From IMG/VR virus record IMGVR_UViG_3300044739_000018, positions 99,482-163,481 of that record: a stretch of DNA of 64,000 nt. The stretch is one strand, 5' to 3'. This DNA is from a virus. The position numbers were made by a program, and so were the translations under genes. Positions 34,393 to 43,765 of this stretch are shown piece by piece (the first letter of the stretch is position 1; every line of letters begins with the position of its first letter). The notes under the pieces are model-generated. The model searched no databases and had not been told where the DNA came from. It worked only from the letters and a program-made list of their open reading frames with translations.

Positions 34393-34404
34393 CAACGGAC
34401 GTTG
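34393..34404. promoter_or_regulatory. CAACGNNCGTTG palindrome with 9-bp arms
   Basis: CAACGGACGTTG extends to AGCTCAACG-GA-CGTTGAGCT (34390-34409), the longest version in the window, in the gene-free region upstream of the glycosyltransferase genes. Confidence 0.6.
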
Positions 34405-34588
34405 AGCTTCACAAGTCCTAATCGACAAGCAATTAGGAGTTACAAAAGTGCTGGTCAGAGAGGTGCGCTCCGAGCTAGACGATTTTGAGGCCCTTGAAAC
34501 CGGGTCAAATCGGACGCGTTTTGACCGTAGCTCTTGTTTTCGCGGGCAAATGGGACGAATCCGTCTCGACATTAACTAGCCGAAATCT

Positions 34589-34600
34589 CAACGCTCGTTG
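34589..34600. promoter_or_regulatory. CAACGNNCGTTG palindrome overlapping a ribosome binding site
   Basis: CTCAACG-CT-CGTTGAG; the right arm runs into GAGGAG, the ribosome binding site of the 34611 gene. A protein bound here would block the promoter or the message start. Confidence 0.6.
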
Positions 34601-34610
34601 AGGAGATCAG

Positions 34611-35336
34611 ATGAGGCTGCTAGCCACGATGGTGACCAAGGATGAGGCCGGTCGCTACCTCGCGGACTGTCTCGGGTGGCTGAAGACATGCGTAGACGAG
34701 ATCCATGTGTTTGATGACAAGTCTGACGATGAGACACCCGAGATCGTTCTGTCTCACGAGTGTCGCCTGACGGTGCGGGCAGATGATCAGCCGAGCTTCC
34801 TTGATCATGAGGGCAGGTTCAGACAGGCGGCCTGGCACGCGTTTGAACAGAAGATAAAGCCCGAGATAAACGACTGGGTTCTAGCGATTGACGCTGACGA
34901 GTTTCTCGTCGCGGATGGAAAAGAGCGTCTAGAGCTGGTTCATGCGGCCACGGAAGCGAACTTTCGTGCGGCGAAGTCTGTGATCCTCAAGTTCCAAGAA
35001 GTCTTCGGTTTTCGTGGCGACATTCCACTGGTTCGTACGGATGGTTACTGGGATTCCATTACCCATCCCCGCTTCTTCCAGTATGAGCCGAACGGGGCGT
35101 TCCTCGACCGACCCATGGCCTGTGGCAGCGAGCCGACGTACGTGCGGGCATCGCCGTACGTGGATGCGCCGAACCTCTCTGTCCTTCATTACGGATACGC
35201 CAAACCGGAAGATCAGGCACAGAAGTTCCAAAGGTACTCCGAGGCAACGGGGCACAATTCACGACATATCGACTCGATCTTGCAACAGGGTCGGCTCATT
35301 CCGTGGCAGGGAAGGCGACCATGTTTGACCTCGTGA
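34611..35336 (+). CDS. GT2 glycosyltransferase 3
   Basis: 241 residues opening MRLLATMVTKDEAGRYLADC, with HVFDDKSDDETPEI (donor-binding Asp) and LAIDADEFLV (DxD). Similar in style to the 37735 protein. Controlled by the palindrome at 34589. Confidence 0.88.
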   Translation: MRLLATMVTKDEAGRYLADCLGWLKTCVDEIHVFDDKSDDETPEIVLSHECRLTVRADDQPSFLDHEGRFRQAAWHAFEQKIKPEINDWVLAIDADEFLVADGKERLELVHAATEANFRAAKSVILKFQEVFGFRGDIPLVRTDGYWDSITHPRFFQYEPNGAFLDRPMACGSEPTYVRASPYVDAPNLSVLHYGYAKPEDQAQKFQRYSEATGHNSRHIDSILQQGRLIPWQGRRPCLTS

Positions 35337-35899
35337 CGGTCTTCCACAACGACAGGAACCACAAGCAGGCCAAACAGCTAGAAGCAGACCTCCACTTCCA
35401 CGCCGATGCTGACTACGTGCTCTGGAATGTGGATAACCGTGAGGAGAACCGTGGATTCTCCAAAGGTTCGAACTTGGGAGCCTCTTGGGGAAGTCAGCCG
35501 TTCATCGGCTTCCTGAATCCCGACTCCCAGGTCAGCGGCCCGCTTCTCAGCCCCGTGCTGCGCTCCTTTCAGGACGAGAACGTGGTCATCACGGGGGAGA
35601 GGTTCAATAAGCCACAGTCCGAACTCCGAACTTGGGGAGTCAGGGATTGGGTGTGTGGAGCCTGCTTCTTTGTGCGCCGATCCTTCTGGGAGGAAGCGGG
35701 AGGCTTTGACGAGCAGTTTGTCTGGGGCTGGGAGGAGACGGATCTCATTCGGTATGCAGAGATCTCGGGTCGCTGCGTTCGTTCGATCTCCCTTCCCGTC
35801 TACCACGAGAGTCCGCAAGAGGAAACACAAGAGGACTTCGCATATAAACGTAAGCACTTTGCCGAAGGTGCTGCTCTGTTCTATAGGAAGTGGCGATGA
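35321..35899 (+). CDS. GT2 glycosyltransferase 4
   Basis: 192 residues from ATG 35321 (AGGGAAGG upstream). RGFSKGSNLGASWGSQPFIG and FLNPDSQVSG are the rhamnosyltransferase-like donor motif, followed by CGACFFVRRSFWEEAGGFDE and WEETDL. Typical of GT2 enzymes that add deoxy-sugars. Confidence 0.88.
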   Translation: MFDLVTVFHNDRNHKQAKQLEADLHFHADADYVLWNVDNREENRGFSKGSNLGASWGSQPFIGFLNPDSQVSGPLLSPVLRSFQDENVVITGERFNKPQSELRTWGVRDWVCGACFFVRRSFWEEAGGFDEQFVWGWEETDLIRYAEISGRCVRSISLPVYHESPQEETQEDFAYKRKHFAEGAALFYRKWR

Positions 35900-36498
35900 C
35901 TGTTTCGATAATTGTCAGCACCTTCGGGGACCGCAGCATTTGGCACCCGCTCGCCTGTCGTGCCATAGGCTCGGCTGAGAAGCAGACCGTGAAGTCGCAG
36001 GTGATCTACGTTCATGGCGCGTCTTTGCAGGATGCCAGGAACGCCGGTGCTGCGCGAGCAGAGGGGGATTGGCTGATCTTCCTTGATGCTGACGACGAAC
36101 TCGATCCTGGGTACGTGGAAGCGATGGAAGCGGGCACCGGTGACCTTCGACAACCGGCGACCCTTGGGGTCGTGGACGGCAGAGAAGATCCGTTTCCTGT
36201 GGTGATCCCGAAGAAGCCGCTACTGGATGGCAATTACATGGTCATAGGAACCATGTGTCGTAAGGACTTGTTCGGTCAGGTGGGGGGCTTTGACGACTGG
36301 CCCATCTACGAGGACTGGGACCTCTGGATCCGCATGTGGCTACTAGGGGCGGTCCCTGCGCCCTGCCCCGAGGCCATCTACCGTGTGCATGTGCAGCAAG
36401 AGGGCCGAAACAGTCAAGACCGAGCAACCCAGGTGAAGTACTACAACGCGATTCGACAGAAGCACCTGCCGGTCGCACGAGCAAAGAGGCTCGCATGA
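35896..36498 (+). CDS. GT2 glycosyltransferase 5
   Basis: 200 residues; VSIIVSTFGDR start, DARNAGAARAEGDWLIFLDA then DDELDPGY, and GGFDDWPIYEDWDLWIRM. All core GT2 motifs are present, including DADD and the ED acid pair. Confidence 0.9.
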   Translation: MTVSIIVSTFGDRSIWHPLACRAIGSAEKQTVKSQVIYVHGASLQDARNAGAARAEGDWLIFLDADDELDPGYVEAMEAGTGDLRQPATLGVVDGREDPFPVVIPKKPLLDGNYMVIGTMCRKDLFGQVGGFDDWPIYEDWDLWIRMWLLGAVPAPCPEAIYRVHVQQEGRNSQDRATQVKYYNAIRQKHLPVARAKRLA

Positions 36499-37157
36499 AG
36501 ACGACCTTGTTGATGTTCACTGATGGCAGGAGGGAGTGTCTCAAGCATACTCTCGACTCAGCGTCAGAGATGCTGTCGGGCAAGATCGACCACCGAATCA
36601 TCGTGAACGATTGCCTTGATCCCGACTACGCCGACTGGCTGCGGAAGACCTGTTACGACTTCGAGATCATTCGTCACACGGACAAGCGCGGCTTCTGCGG
36701 CGCTATCCAGAGTGGCTGGGCGGCGATCCCGCCTGACACGGACTTCGTGTTCCACCTGGAGGATGACTTCACGTTCAACCGTCCGGTGCCCCTGAAGGAC
36801 ATGGCAGCAGTACTCCAGGCCAACGCCCATCTCGTGCAACTGGCGTTGAGGCGGCAGCCGTGGAACGCCGAGGAGGTGCTGGCCGGTGGCGTCATCGAGA
36901 TGTGGCCTGACGAGTATGTGCAGGAGAGCAGCACCTTCGGTTCGTGGCTGGAGCACCGGCTGTTCTTCACGACCAACCCGTCGATGTACCACGTTCGTTG
37001 GACGCGTGAGGGCTGGCCTGACGCGCCAGCATGTGAGCGCGCTTTCACTGACAAGTTGCTGACGGACGAGGACGTGCGCTTTGGCTTCTGGGGCAAGCGA
37101 ACCGATGATCCGTGGGTCCACCACATCGGGGATGTGCGGGCGGGAAGCGGCTACTAG
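36495..37157 (+). CDS. GT2 glycosyltransferase 6
   Basis: 220 residues opening MKTTLLMFTDGRRECLKHTL, with RGFCGAIQSGWAAIPPDTDF and FHLEDDFTFN (EDD in place of DxD). ATGA overlap upstream, TAGTG overlap downstream. Confidence 0.85.
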   Translation: MKTTLLMFTDGRRECLKHTLDSASEMLSGKIDHRIIVNDCLDPDYADWLRKTCYDFEIIRHTDKRGFCGAIQSGWAAIPPDTDFVFHLEDDFTFNRPVPLKDMAAVLQANAHLVQLALRRQPWNAEEVLAGGVIEMWPDEYVQESSTFGSWLEHRLFFTTNPSMYHVRWTREGWPDAPACERAFTDKLLTDEDVRFGFWGKRTDDPWVHHIGDVRAGSGY

Positions 37158-37738
37158 TGATCTTTCTGGATGTGGGCGGGCACCGAGGCCAGACCCTTGA
37201 GGAAGTACTGAAGCACAAGTTCACGTGGGTGCATTGCTTCGAGCCGATGCCAGCGGAGTACGCCTATTTGCAAGAGACCTACGGCCATCTGTCCAAGCTC
37301 ACGCTGCACAACTTCGGCCTGGCTGAAAGCACCGGGCAGCGCAACGTGTATGGAACAAATGCTGGCATGGAGGCATCCCTGTTTGCGGACAAGGTGGACG
37401 CTGATGCGGGCACGGTGACGGTGTGTGAATTCGTTGAGGCATCTGAGTTCTTTCGTACCAATCTCGGCGGCAGCGCGATCGTGAAGCTCAACTGTGAGGG
37501 GTCAGAGACGCTGATCCTCAACAACCTGATCGACTCAGGCGAGATCTGGAAGATCGTTGAGGTGATGATCGACTTTGATGTCCGCAAGATCCCCAAGATG
37601 AAGAAGGAAGAAAAGCGAACGCTCGACCGGCTGCGGGCTATGAAGTTTGATCGCTTCGTGCTGTCCGAGAAGGTCATGATCGGTGAAACGCACCAGGACC
37701 GTATTGCCAACTGGCTGCGGGCAGGAGGCTGGATATGA
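37157..37738 (+). CDS. FkbM-family SAM methyltransferase
   Basis: GTG 37157, 193 residues. IFLDVGGHRGQTLEEVL is the motif I loop, CFEPMPAEYAYL the ribose-binding acid, and VKLNCEGSETLIL plus MIDFD the C-terminal FkbM signature. FkbM enzymes O-methylate sugars, so the product is likely a methylated glycan. Confidence 0.9.
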   Translation: MIFLDVGGHRGQTLEEVLKHKFTWVHCFEPMPAEYAYLQETYGHLSKLTLHNFGLAESTGQRNVYGTNAGMEASLFADKVDADAGTVTVCEFVEASEFFRTNLGGSAIVKLNCEGSETLILNNLIDSGEIWKIVEVMIDFDVRKIPKMKKEEKRTLDRLRAMKFDRFVLSEKVMIGETHQDRIANWLRAGGWI

Positions 37739-38532
37739 GCGTGTGGGGCATCACCATGATGCGCGACGAAGAAGATGTGGCAGAACATGTCATCAGGCAC
37801 ATGTTCGGAGAGGGCCTCGCTGGCATCATCGTTGCCGACAACAACTCCAAGGACGGCACACTGGCGGCCCTTCATCGGGCCAGCAGGTATGGGAACCTCA
37901 TTGTCCAGGACGACCCGGAGATGGGTTACTACCAATCCAAGAAGATGACGACCCTGGCGCATCAGGCGGCGGGCAACGGGGCGACGTGGATCGTTCCCTT
38001 CGACGCCGATGAGCTTTGGTATGCCGTGGACAGGCTGTCGATCACTCTCATGAACATGCCGGAGGAAGTGCGGGTGGTGCGCGCTCCGCTGTGGAACCAC
38101 TTCCCCTCCGCCATCGACCCCGAGGGCAAGACGCCCTTCCAGCGCATCGCCTACCGGCAGCTAGAGTCTGGGGCGCTCCCCAAGGTGTGCTTCCGATACC
38201 ACGAGAGCTGCTGGATCTTGCAGGGCAACCACGGGGTGACCATGGAGGACACCAGGTGGCCGGAGGACAGCGTCCAGGGAGATGTGAAGCTGCGCCACTT
38301 TCCGTACCGCTCCTTTGAGCAGTTCATGCGCAAGGCTACGAACGGAGCCGAGGCGTACAGGGCCACAGACCTGCCGCCCGAGGAGGGCGCGCACTGGCGT
38401 CAGTATGGCGAGATTCTGGAGCGTCACGGGGAGGCAGCTTTGCGTGATGTATTTGAGAAGTGGTTCCACTTTCCAGCACCCGTGACAGCCGGATTGGTGC
38501 TGGACCCGGCCCCTTATTGTCGCTGGGAGTAG
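37735..38532 (+). CDS. GT2 glycosyltransferase 7 (SunS/LPS-core type)
   Basis: 265 residues; WGITMMRDEEDVAEHVIRHM, DNNSKDGTLAAL, VPFDADELW. This is the group of glycosyltransferases that modify proteins or lipid A cores. It closes the operon. In total the run has the transferases at 32728, 33435, 34611, 35321, 35896, 36495 and this one, with FkbM between the last two. Confidence 0.88.
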   Translation: MSVWGITMMRDEEDVAEHVIRHMFGEGLAGIIVADNNSKDGTLAALHRASRYGNLIVQDDPEMGYYQSKKMTTLAHQAAGNGATWIVPFDADELWYAVDRLSITLMNMPEEVRVVRAPLWNHFPSAIDPEGKTPFQRIAYRQLESGALPKVCFRYHESCWILQGNHGVTMEDTRWPEDSVQGDVKLRHFPYRSFEQFMRKATNGAEAYRATDLPPEEGAHWRQYGEILERHGEAALRDVFEKWFHFPAPVTAGLVLDPAPYCRWE

Positions 38533-38569
38533 TAACTGTCTGGGATTCTCAGACAAACCTGCCGAAGAT

Positions 38570-38587
38570 AGTTACACACGTGTAACT
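38570..38587. promoter_or_regulatory. Palindrome AGTTACAC-AC-GTGTAACT
   Basis: Perfect 8-base arms 13 nt before the start of the structural operon. A TGTCTG-x7-CAGACA hairpin (38537-38555) precedes it. Candidate operator of the late genes. Confidence 0.5.
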
Positions 38588-38600
38588 CCGGAGGTAGGTT

Positions 38601-39275
38601 GTGGAAGTGACAGACGAAGATTCTCCACAGGCAGAGGAAGAATCCGATCCAGGCATTGTCGTCCCTATGGACGATCAACGTCCGGTCACCTTGCCCTCAG
38701 GCGGCACGTTCTTCGTGGACAAGCGGGAGACTGCTTACTTCAGTGAGCGCGTGCGCCGCTACCTCAGTGACAACCACTTCACCAACGTGGCTGACCTGGC
38801 TTCGCTGGACCAGATCCTGGTTCTGGAACTCTTGGTCTGGCGTTGGGGTATCTGGGTGTCGCAGCAGCGGGACTACTGGGGCGACCCGATTGACGAGAAG
38901 GGCTACGGCAAGCAGATCAAGGAGCTTGCCGGTGAGCTTCGCCAGCTAAAGGCTTCCCTGGGCATCGACAAGGTGACCCGGGACAAGCAGCGTGGTGAGG
39001 AGTCGGTAGATAAGTACCTCGCCAACCTTCGTGCCCGCGCCAAGGACTTCGGCGTGAAGCGGGAAAAGGAACTTGGCAAGGCTCTGGAGTTGTTCAACGA
39101 ACTCAAGTCCCTGGTGGTGCTGCATTACAACTCCACGGACGACGAGCGTCGTGAAATGAAGGTCAAGGCAACGGACGTGTTGGAGTGGATCCGCGACGTA
39201 GCCATGCCTGAGTACGACAAGATCGACGACCACTTCCGGAAGAACAATCAACGATTCTGGATTCGTGACATGTGA
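38601..39275 (+). CDS. Structural/packaging protein upstream of terminase
   Basis: GTG start, 224 residues. Acidic N-terminus, then a helical domain (YFSERVRRYLSDNHFTNVAD) and a long coiled coil. Position directly before the HTH and terminase genes suits a small-terminase or packaging accessory role, but there is no diagnostic motif. Confidence 0.65.
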   Translation: MEVTDEDSPQAEEESDPGIVVPMDDQRPVTLPSGGTFFVDKRETAYFSERVRRYLSDNHFTNVADLASLDQILVLELLVWRWGIWVSQQRDYWGDPIDEKGYGKQIKELAGELRQLKASLGIDKVTRDKQRGEESVDKYLANLRARAKDFGVKREKELGKALELFNELKSLVVLHYNSTDDERREMKVKATDVLEWIRDVAMPEYDKIDDHFRKNNQRFWIRDM

Positions 39276-39832
39276 TGAAGCACGACCTCTCCATGTTCGA
39301 GGAAGCGAACAAGAAGAAGATTCCGTGGGACAAGCGCGCCGTGATGATCAAAGAGCGGTTCCCGTCCACCGGGAAGCTGAACTGGAACGTTGCGTTCGAC
39401 CGCGACCTCGATCTCTTCGCCCGCATCGTCCGGGACATCCTGAAGCTAGATCAGGCACAACCGGGTCGCCCTGGACCACGCCCGTCACTCGACTACGGGC
39501 AGGCTACGCACCGACTACGCCAGTTCATGGGGCAGGACTACGCCATGCTGCCCTTCCCGGAAGCGTTGAAGGCGCTGACCGGTGGCCTGTCGATTCGCAA
39601 GCTCTCTGAGAAGACCGGGCTAGAGCGCAACCTCGTCCACCAGCTACTTCGTGGTGAGCGGGAACCCGATGTCTATGCCATGACGCAGATTGCGAAAGCG
39701 TACGAGAAGCACCCGAGTTACTTCATGGAGTACCGGATCCTATTCATCACGAGCGCCATCGTCGGTCGCATTGAAGACGTTCCAGAAGCGACGATCAACC
39801 TGTACCGGAAGATGGTCGAGGAGCGAGACTAA
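39272..39832 (+). CDS. HTH protein, putative terminase small subunit
   Basis: 186 residues with a helix-turn-helix LSIRKLSEKTGLERNLVHQL near residue 112 and a tight ATGA overlap with the large terminase. It would recognise packaging sites on phage DNA. A transcriptional regulator is the alternative. Confidence 0.7.
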   Translation: MMKHDLSMFEEANKKKIPWDKRAVMIKERFPSTGKLNWNVAFDRDLDLFARIVRDILKLDQAQPGRPGPRPSLDYGQATHRLRQFMGQDYAMLPFPEALKALTGGLSIRKLSEKTGLERNLVHQLLRGEREPDVYAMTQIAKAYEKHPSYFMEYRILFITSAIVGRIEDVPEATINLYRKMVEERD

Positions 39833-41472
39833 TGGCAGTTCTAGAAGATCTCTCCGAGGAGGAGTGTTACCTGTGGGCCATCTTGCAGGATCCGAGTGGT
39901 CTGGATCTTGCGGAGTGGTCCTGGCACGACCCCGACGACGACAACGGGACGTGGCGTGCCTGGCCCTACCAGTGGTCGTGGTTCCGTAACACCGATCCGC
40001 TACAGATCGACCAATGTGCCCGCTCGGTGGGCAAGTCGCTCTCCATCAAGATGCGTATGTTTGCCTTCCCGTTCCTGTATCCGGGGCAGGAGGCGGTCGT
40101 TACTGCTCCCGAACTTGTTCACCTTCACCCGATCACCGGCCTCATTGAGAGCCAGTTCAACCACACGCGGCTGGGCCGCGAGATGCTCCCCAAGGGCAGG
40201 AACATGGGGATCACCCACCGTCCATTCCAGATGGACTTCAACAATGGTGCCCGCATCCTGGGCCGTATTCCGCAGCGAGACGGCAAGGGCGTTAAGGGAC
40301 TCCACCCCATCTGGCTGGAGTTGGACGAGGGCCAGGACTACCCCGCGCCAGGCTGGATCGAGCTAACCGAGACCTTGAAGCGAGGTCACGAAGGTGCCGT
40401 CTGGCGGGCACATGGTGTTACGCGCGGCGTCCGCGACCACTTCTACAAGTACACGCAGCCCGAGTCCTCATGGACAGTTCACCGCTTCACGGCCATGCAC
40501 CGTCCGAACTGGTCTGATGAGGAGCGCCAGGAGAAGATTGAACAGTACGGGTCCAAGGAGCACCCCGACTATCGACGCAACGTACTGGGCCTGCATGGTG
40601 ACGCCACCAATCCGTTGTTCGTGCTGCATCGCCTCATGCAGTGCGTCGACTCTGACGAAACCAGCGACTACAACCAGAAGGAGTACTTCCAAGTCCGTCT
40701 GTCGGACGAGGTGCTCCGGGACATGGGCAATGACATCGTTGGCCTGCTGGACTTTCCCCACAGCCACAAGTCGAGTAAGTACCTGAACTACTGGATGGGG
40801 ATGGACGTTGGGTATACGTCACACCCGTCCGAGATCCTCATTTTTGGGGAACACCGACCAACGCAAAGCAAGCCCAGCAAACTTCGGCTCCTCACGCGCC
40901 TGCACTTGGAGCGCATCAACCACAAGGACCAGGTGGCCGCAATTATGTGGGCCATCGACTTCTATCGGCCCAAGGTCTTCGCCATGGACAAGACCGGGCT
41001 GGGCCTGCCCTTGTTCCAGGACATCCAAAACAAGGCCGAGGAACAGGTTCACCTGAAGGACACCCTTGAGACGATCAAGGGCTACAACTTCAGCAGCAAG
41101 ATCCTCGTGGACTTCGACAGCACTATCGAGGTTGACCAGTTCGGGCCGACGCCCAAAGAGGATCTCATCAAGCAGTCGGGGATCCAGCGCAACGTCTTGG
41201 AGTACTCAACCGACAAGCTGCGTGAGCTGGTGGACCACGAACGTGTGGAACTTCCTTGGGACCGAGACCTGATCGGAGAGTTCCAGGGCCAGACGTACAT
41301 CGTGGTCAAGACGGAGATGGACTCCTACGGGCGCCGTCGCTACAGCGAGGGCCAGTTCCACGCGCTGGATGCTGCCCGCATGGCGGCACTTGGCTACGCC
41401 CAGTTCTCCATCGAGGAGTTTGTTCGTGAGGTTGACGACGAACCGGTCTTCGATTCGTTTGTTGCCTTCTAA
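39832..41472 (+). CDS. Terminase large subunit
   Basis: 546 residues. ATPase: CARSVGKSLSIKMRMF is the Walker A variant, PIWLELDEGQDYP the Walker B with catalytic Glu, followed by a coupling Thr/Ser region. Nuclease: MGMDVGYTSHPSEIL, FAMDKTGLGLPL and a late HALDAARMAA give the three acidic positions of the RNase H-like fold. It powers DNA translocation into the prohead. Confidence 0.92.
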   Translation: MAVLEDLSEEECYLWAILQDPSGLDLAEWSWHDPDDDNGTWRAWPYQWSWFRNTDPLQIDQCARSVGKSLSIKMRMFAFPFLYPGQEAVVTAPELVHLHPITGLIESQFNHTRLGREMLPKGRNMGITHRPFQMDFNNGARILGRIPQRDGKGVKGLHPIWLELDEGQDYPAPGWIELTETLKRGHEGAVWRAHGVTRGVRDHFYKYTQPESSWTVHRFTAMHRPNWSDEERQEKIEQYGSKEHPDYRRNVLGLHGDATNPLFVLHRLMQCVDSDETSDYNQKEYFQVRLSDEVLRDMGNDIVGLLDFPHSHKSSKYLNYWMGMDVGYTSHPSEILIFGEHRPTQSKPSKLRLLTRLHLERINHKDQVAAIMWAIDFYRPKVFAMDKTGLGLPLFQDIQNKAEEQVHLKDTLETIKGYNFSSKILVDFDSTIEVDQFGPTPKEDLIKQSGIQRNVLEYSTDKLRELVDHERVELPWDRDLIGEFQGQTYIVVKTEMDSYGRRRYSEGQFHALDAARMAALGYAQFSIEEFVREVDDEPVFDSFVAF

Positions 41473-41511
41473 GAAGTTCGATTAACCGCTAAGGAAGGCC
41501 GACAAACTGCT

Positions 41512-41868
41512 ATGGCTCAATTCGAACTAGCTGAAGCCGTGGTGCCTGCTGCCTCAACGAACGTTGGGTGCGTTCAGAAGGCTACCTGGGTCGACTCTTG
41601 GCGGGCCGAGCTTGATGAGGGCTACACGACCATGCGCAAGTTCGGGTCCATGGACATCACCGATGTGCTCCTCTGCCTCTCTGCCTTCTCCGCACGAGCA
41701 GCGGAGATGCGGGCACAGTGCAATCGCGTCGAGAACCGCAAGGCCGCTGCCTTCCGGACCCGCGAGGTTGACCCCTTCCTTGAGGAAGTCGACCGCCAGT
41801 TCCGTATCCACAGTCGACTCCAGGCTGTTCGTCAGATGGAGTGGGATGCGATGCGAGGTCAGGTCTGA
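41512..41868 (+). CDS. Small structural-operon protein
   Basis: 118 residues, helical, opening MAQFELAEAVVPAASTNVGC; an exact CAACGAACGTTG falls in codons 12-16 (41555). TGATG overlap to the portal gene. Function unknown. Confidence 0.65.
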   Translation: MAQFELAEAVVPAASTNVGCVQKATWVDSWRAELDEGYTTMRKFGSMDITDVLLCLSAFSARAAEMRAQCNRVENRKAAAFRTREVDPFLEEVDRQFRIHSRLQAVRQMEWDAMRGQV

Positions 41869-43610
41869 TGGCTACCGAGATCATGACCGACAAGGAAATG
41901 GGAACGGTTGTCCTCAACGACACCGAGATCTCTAACGACGTAATCATGAAGCACCTTGGGGATCAAGAACCCGAGATCGCTGCCCTGGTCCGCTGGACGG
42001 CGGGCACCCAGTCACAGGGGCGTCATGGTGGGCTGTTCGACCGCGACCGTTACGTCACTCCCGAGACTCTCTTTGACGAGTTCAAGGTGGCGTATGACGC
42101 CGCTGAACAGGACGACGTGGTATCTGGTGTTCTGGAGACAACCGAGGCGCTGGCCTTCGGCAAGATGTCGCTGGACTGTGACGACCCTGACGAGACGGAT
42201 GTCTGGAACCAGGTGGCGGCCGACTTGGATTTGGACTCTCGCCTTCGTGAAATGTGGAGGGAGCTGTTCATCGTCTCCCAGTTCTACGCCGCCGTCTGGT
42301 GGGGCAGGAAGACCTACAAGGTGCGCGGCAAGAGCAGTGACACCGGGGTGAAGCGCAAGAAGACGTTCTCCAACCTCTATGTGCCACGAGGCATCACCGT
42401 CCTCGATCCCACCAAGGTCGTCCCGGTCGGAAGCTTCATGTTCAACCAGGAGAAGCTGGCATACATCTCCGACCGCATCGAGGGCGACGAGATCGACAAG
42501 GTTCTGAATCGTGAGAAGTCAGACCCAATGATCGAGCAGCTAATTGTCGGCCCTTACGAGCCAAGCCGTGACGAAATGAAGCGGTTGGCTGAGTTCGGCA
42601 TCGGCAGCATGGATCGGCTGTTCCTGATGAACCCGAAGAACGTTTTCCGCCACACCGCCACTCGGCCCCAGTACAAGAAGATGGCGACAGTGCGGCTCAA
42701 GAGCGTCTTTGAGCTTCTGGACATGAAGCATCAACTCCGCCAGATGGACCGCGCTCACCTGATCGGTGGCACCAACTTCATCGTTCTGGTCAAGAAGGGC
42801 ACCGACCAGATGCCCGCCAAGCCCGCCGAGATCGCGAACTTGCAGGCACAGGTTCGCACGGTTGCTCGCGTTCCCGTGCTGGTGGGCGACCACCGCCTTG
42901 AAGTCGAGATCGTTACTCCGAAGCTGGACACGACCTTGCAGCCAGACAAGTACAACGGCCTCGACGCCCGCATCACCGCTCGGCTCTACCAGATGTTCAT
43001 GACCGGCAACTTCTCTGCCGGAGCCAAGGGCGACGACTCGATCAAGCTCGCCCGCGTCGTCGCCCGGTCGATGGAGTCACGGCGCCACATGCTGCGCCGT
43101 TCCATTGAAACGTTCATTCTAAAGCCCTGCTTCGAGATGAACGATGACCTGGTTGCCGAGGCTCCCAAGTTGCGGTTCCACCCCAAGCGCATCGCTCTCG
43201 ACTTCGACCCGGCCCTGGCGAATTACCTGCTCGACCTTCGTGACCGTGGCGACCTCAGCCGCCAGTCGGTGCTTGAGGAGGTCGATTACAACCAGGACGA
43301 CGAGGCCAAGCGGCGTAAGCGTGAGGCCGAGGAGGGCATGGACGAACTGTTCGCCCCAACGAACGTTCCGTTCGACGGCGCTCCTGCTCCTGGACAGCCT
43401 GGCGTTCCGGGTGCTCCGAACAACAACGTGCCCAAGGGCGCGGTGCGTGCTCCTGGGCAGCCCAACAAGCCTGGAGCGAAAAATTTGGTCCCGCGTGTCG
43501 ATCCTAAAGCGCAGGGACGAACCAAGGGCGGTAACCGGAACGGCGGAGGCTCTGCCCCCGGCACCGGTCAGGGTAAGCCGTCGACCGACCCAAGGAGGAA
43601 ATCGAAGTGA
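41868..43610 (+). CDS. Portal protein
   Basis: 580 residues. Between terminase and protease, with mixed alpha/beta core (LREMWRELFIVSQFYAAVWW) and long C-terminal helices followed by a Pro/Gly/Lys-rich unstructured tail, as in many large siphophage portals. It forms the dodecameric DNA channel. Confidence 0.85.
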   Translation: MATEIMTDKEMGTVVLNDTEISNDVIMKHLGDQEPEIAALVRWTAGTQSQGRHGGLFDRDRYVTPETLFDEFKVAYDAAEQDDVVSGVLETTEALAFGKMSLDCDDPDETDVWNQVAADLDLDSRLREMWRELFIVSQFYAAVWWGRKTYKVRGKSSDTGVKRKKTFSNLYVPRGITVLDPTKVVPVGSFMFNQEKLAYISDRIEGDEIDKVLNREKSDPMIEQLIVGPYEPSRDEMKRLAEFGIGSMDRLFLMNPKNVFRHTATRPQYKKMATVRLKSVFELLDMKHQLRQMDRAHLIGGTNFIVLVKKGTDQMPAKPAEIANLQAQVRTVARVPVLVGDHRLEVEIVTPKLDTTLQPDKYNGLDARITARLYQMFMTGNFSAGAKGDDSIKLARVVARSMESRRHMLRRSIETFILKPCFEMNDDLVAEAPKLRFHPKRIALDFDPALANYLLDLRDRGDLSRQSVLEEVDYNQDDEAKRRKREAEEGMDELFAPTNVPFDGAPAPGQPGVPGAPNNNVPKGAVRAPGQPNKPGAKNLVPRVDPKAQGRTKGGNRNGGGSAPGTGQGKPSTDPRRKSK

Positions 43611-43765
43611 CCAGTGAGCAGATGGACAATTACCTGAACGACCTAAAGGAACACGCTCGCGAAATCGGCGTCGAGCGTAACACCGCTGCACAGCAAGGCG
43701 TGGATCTGATCCAGGCCAAGGAAGTCGGCATGCTGGAGCACGATGAGGACGAGGATGACGACTAA
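43607..43765 (+). CDS. 52-residue acidic protein
   Basis: AAGGAGG before GTG; helical with a C-terminal run of Asp/Glu (EHDEDEDDD). TAATG overlap to the protease gene. Possible head assembly factor. Confidence 0.6.
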   Translation: MTSEQMDNYLNDLKEHAREIGVERNTAAQQGVDLIQAKEVGMLEHDEDEDDD

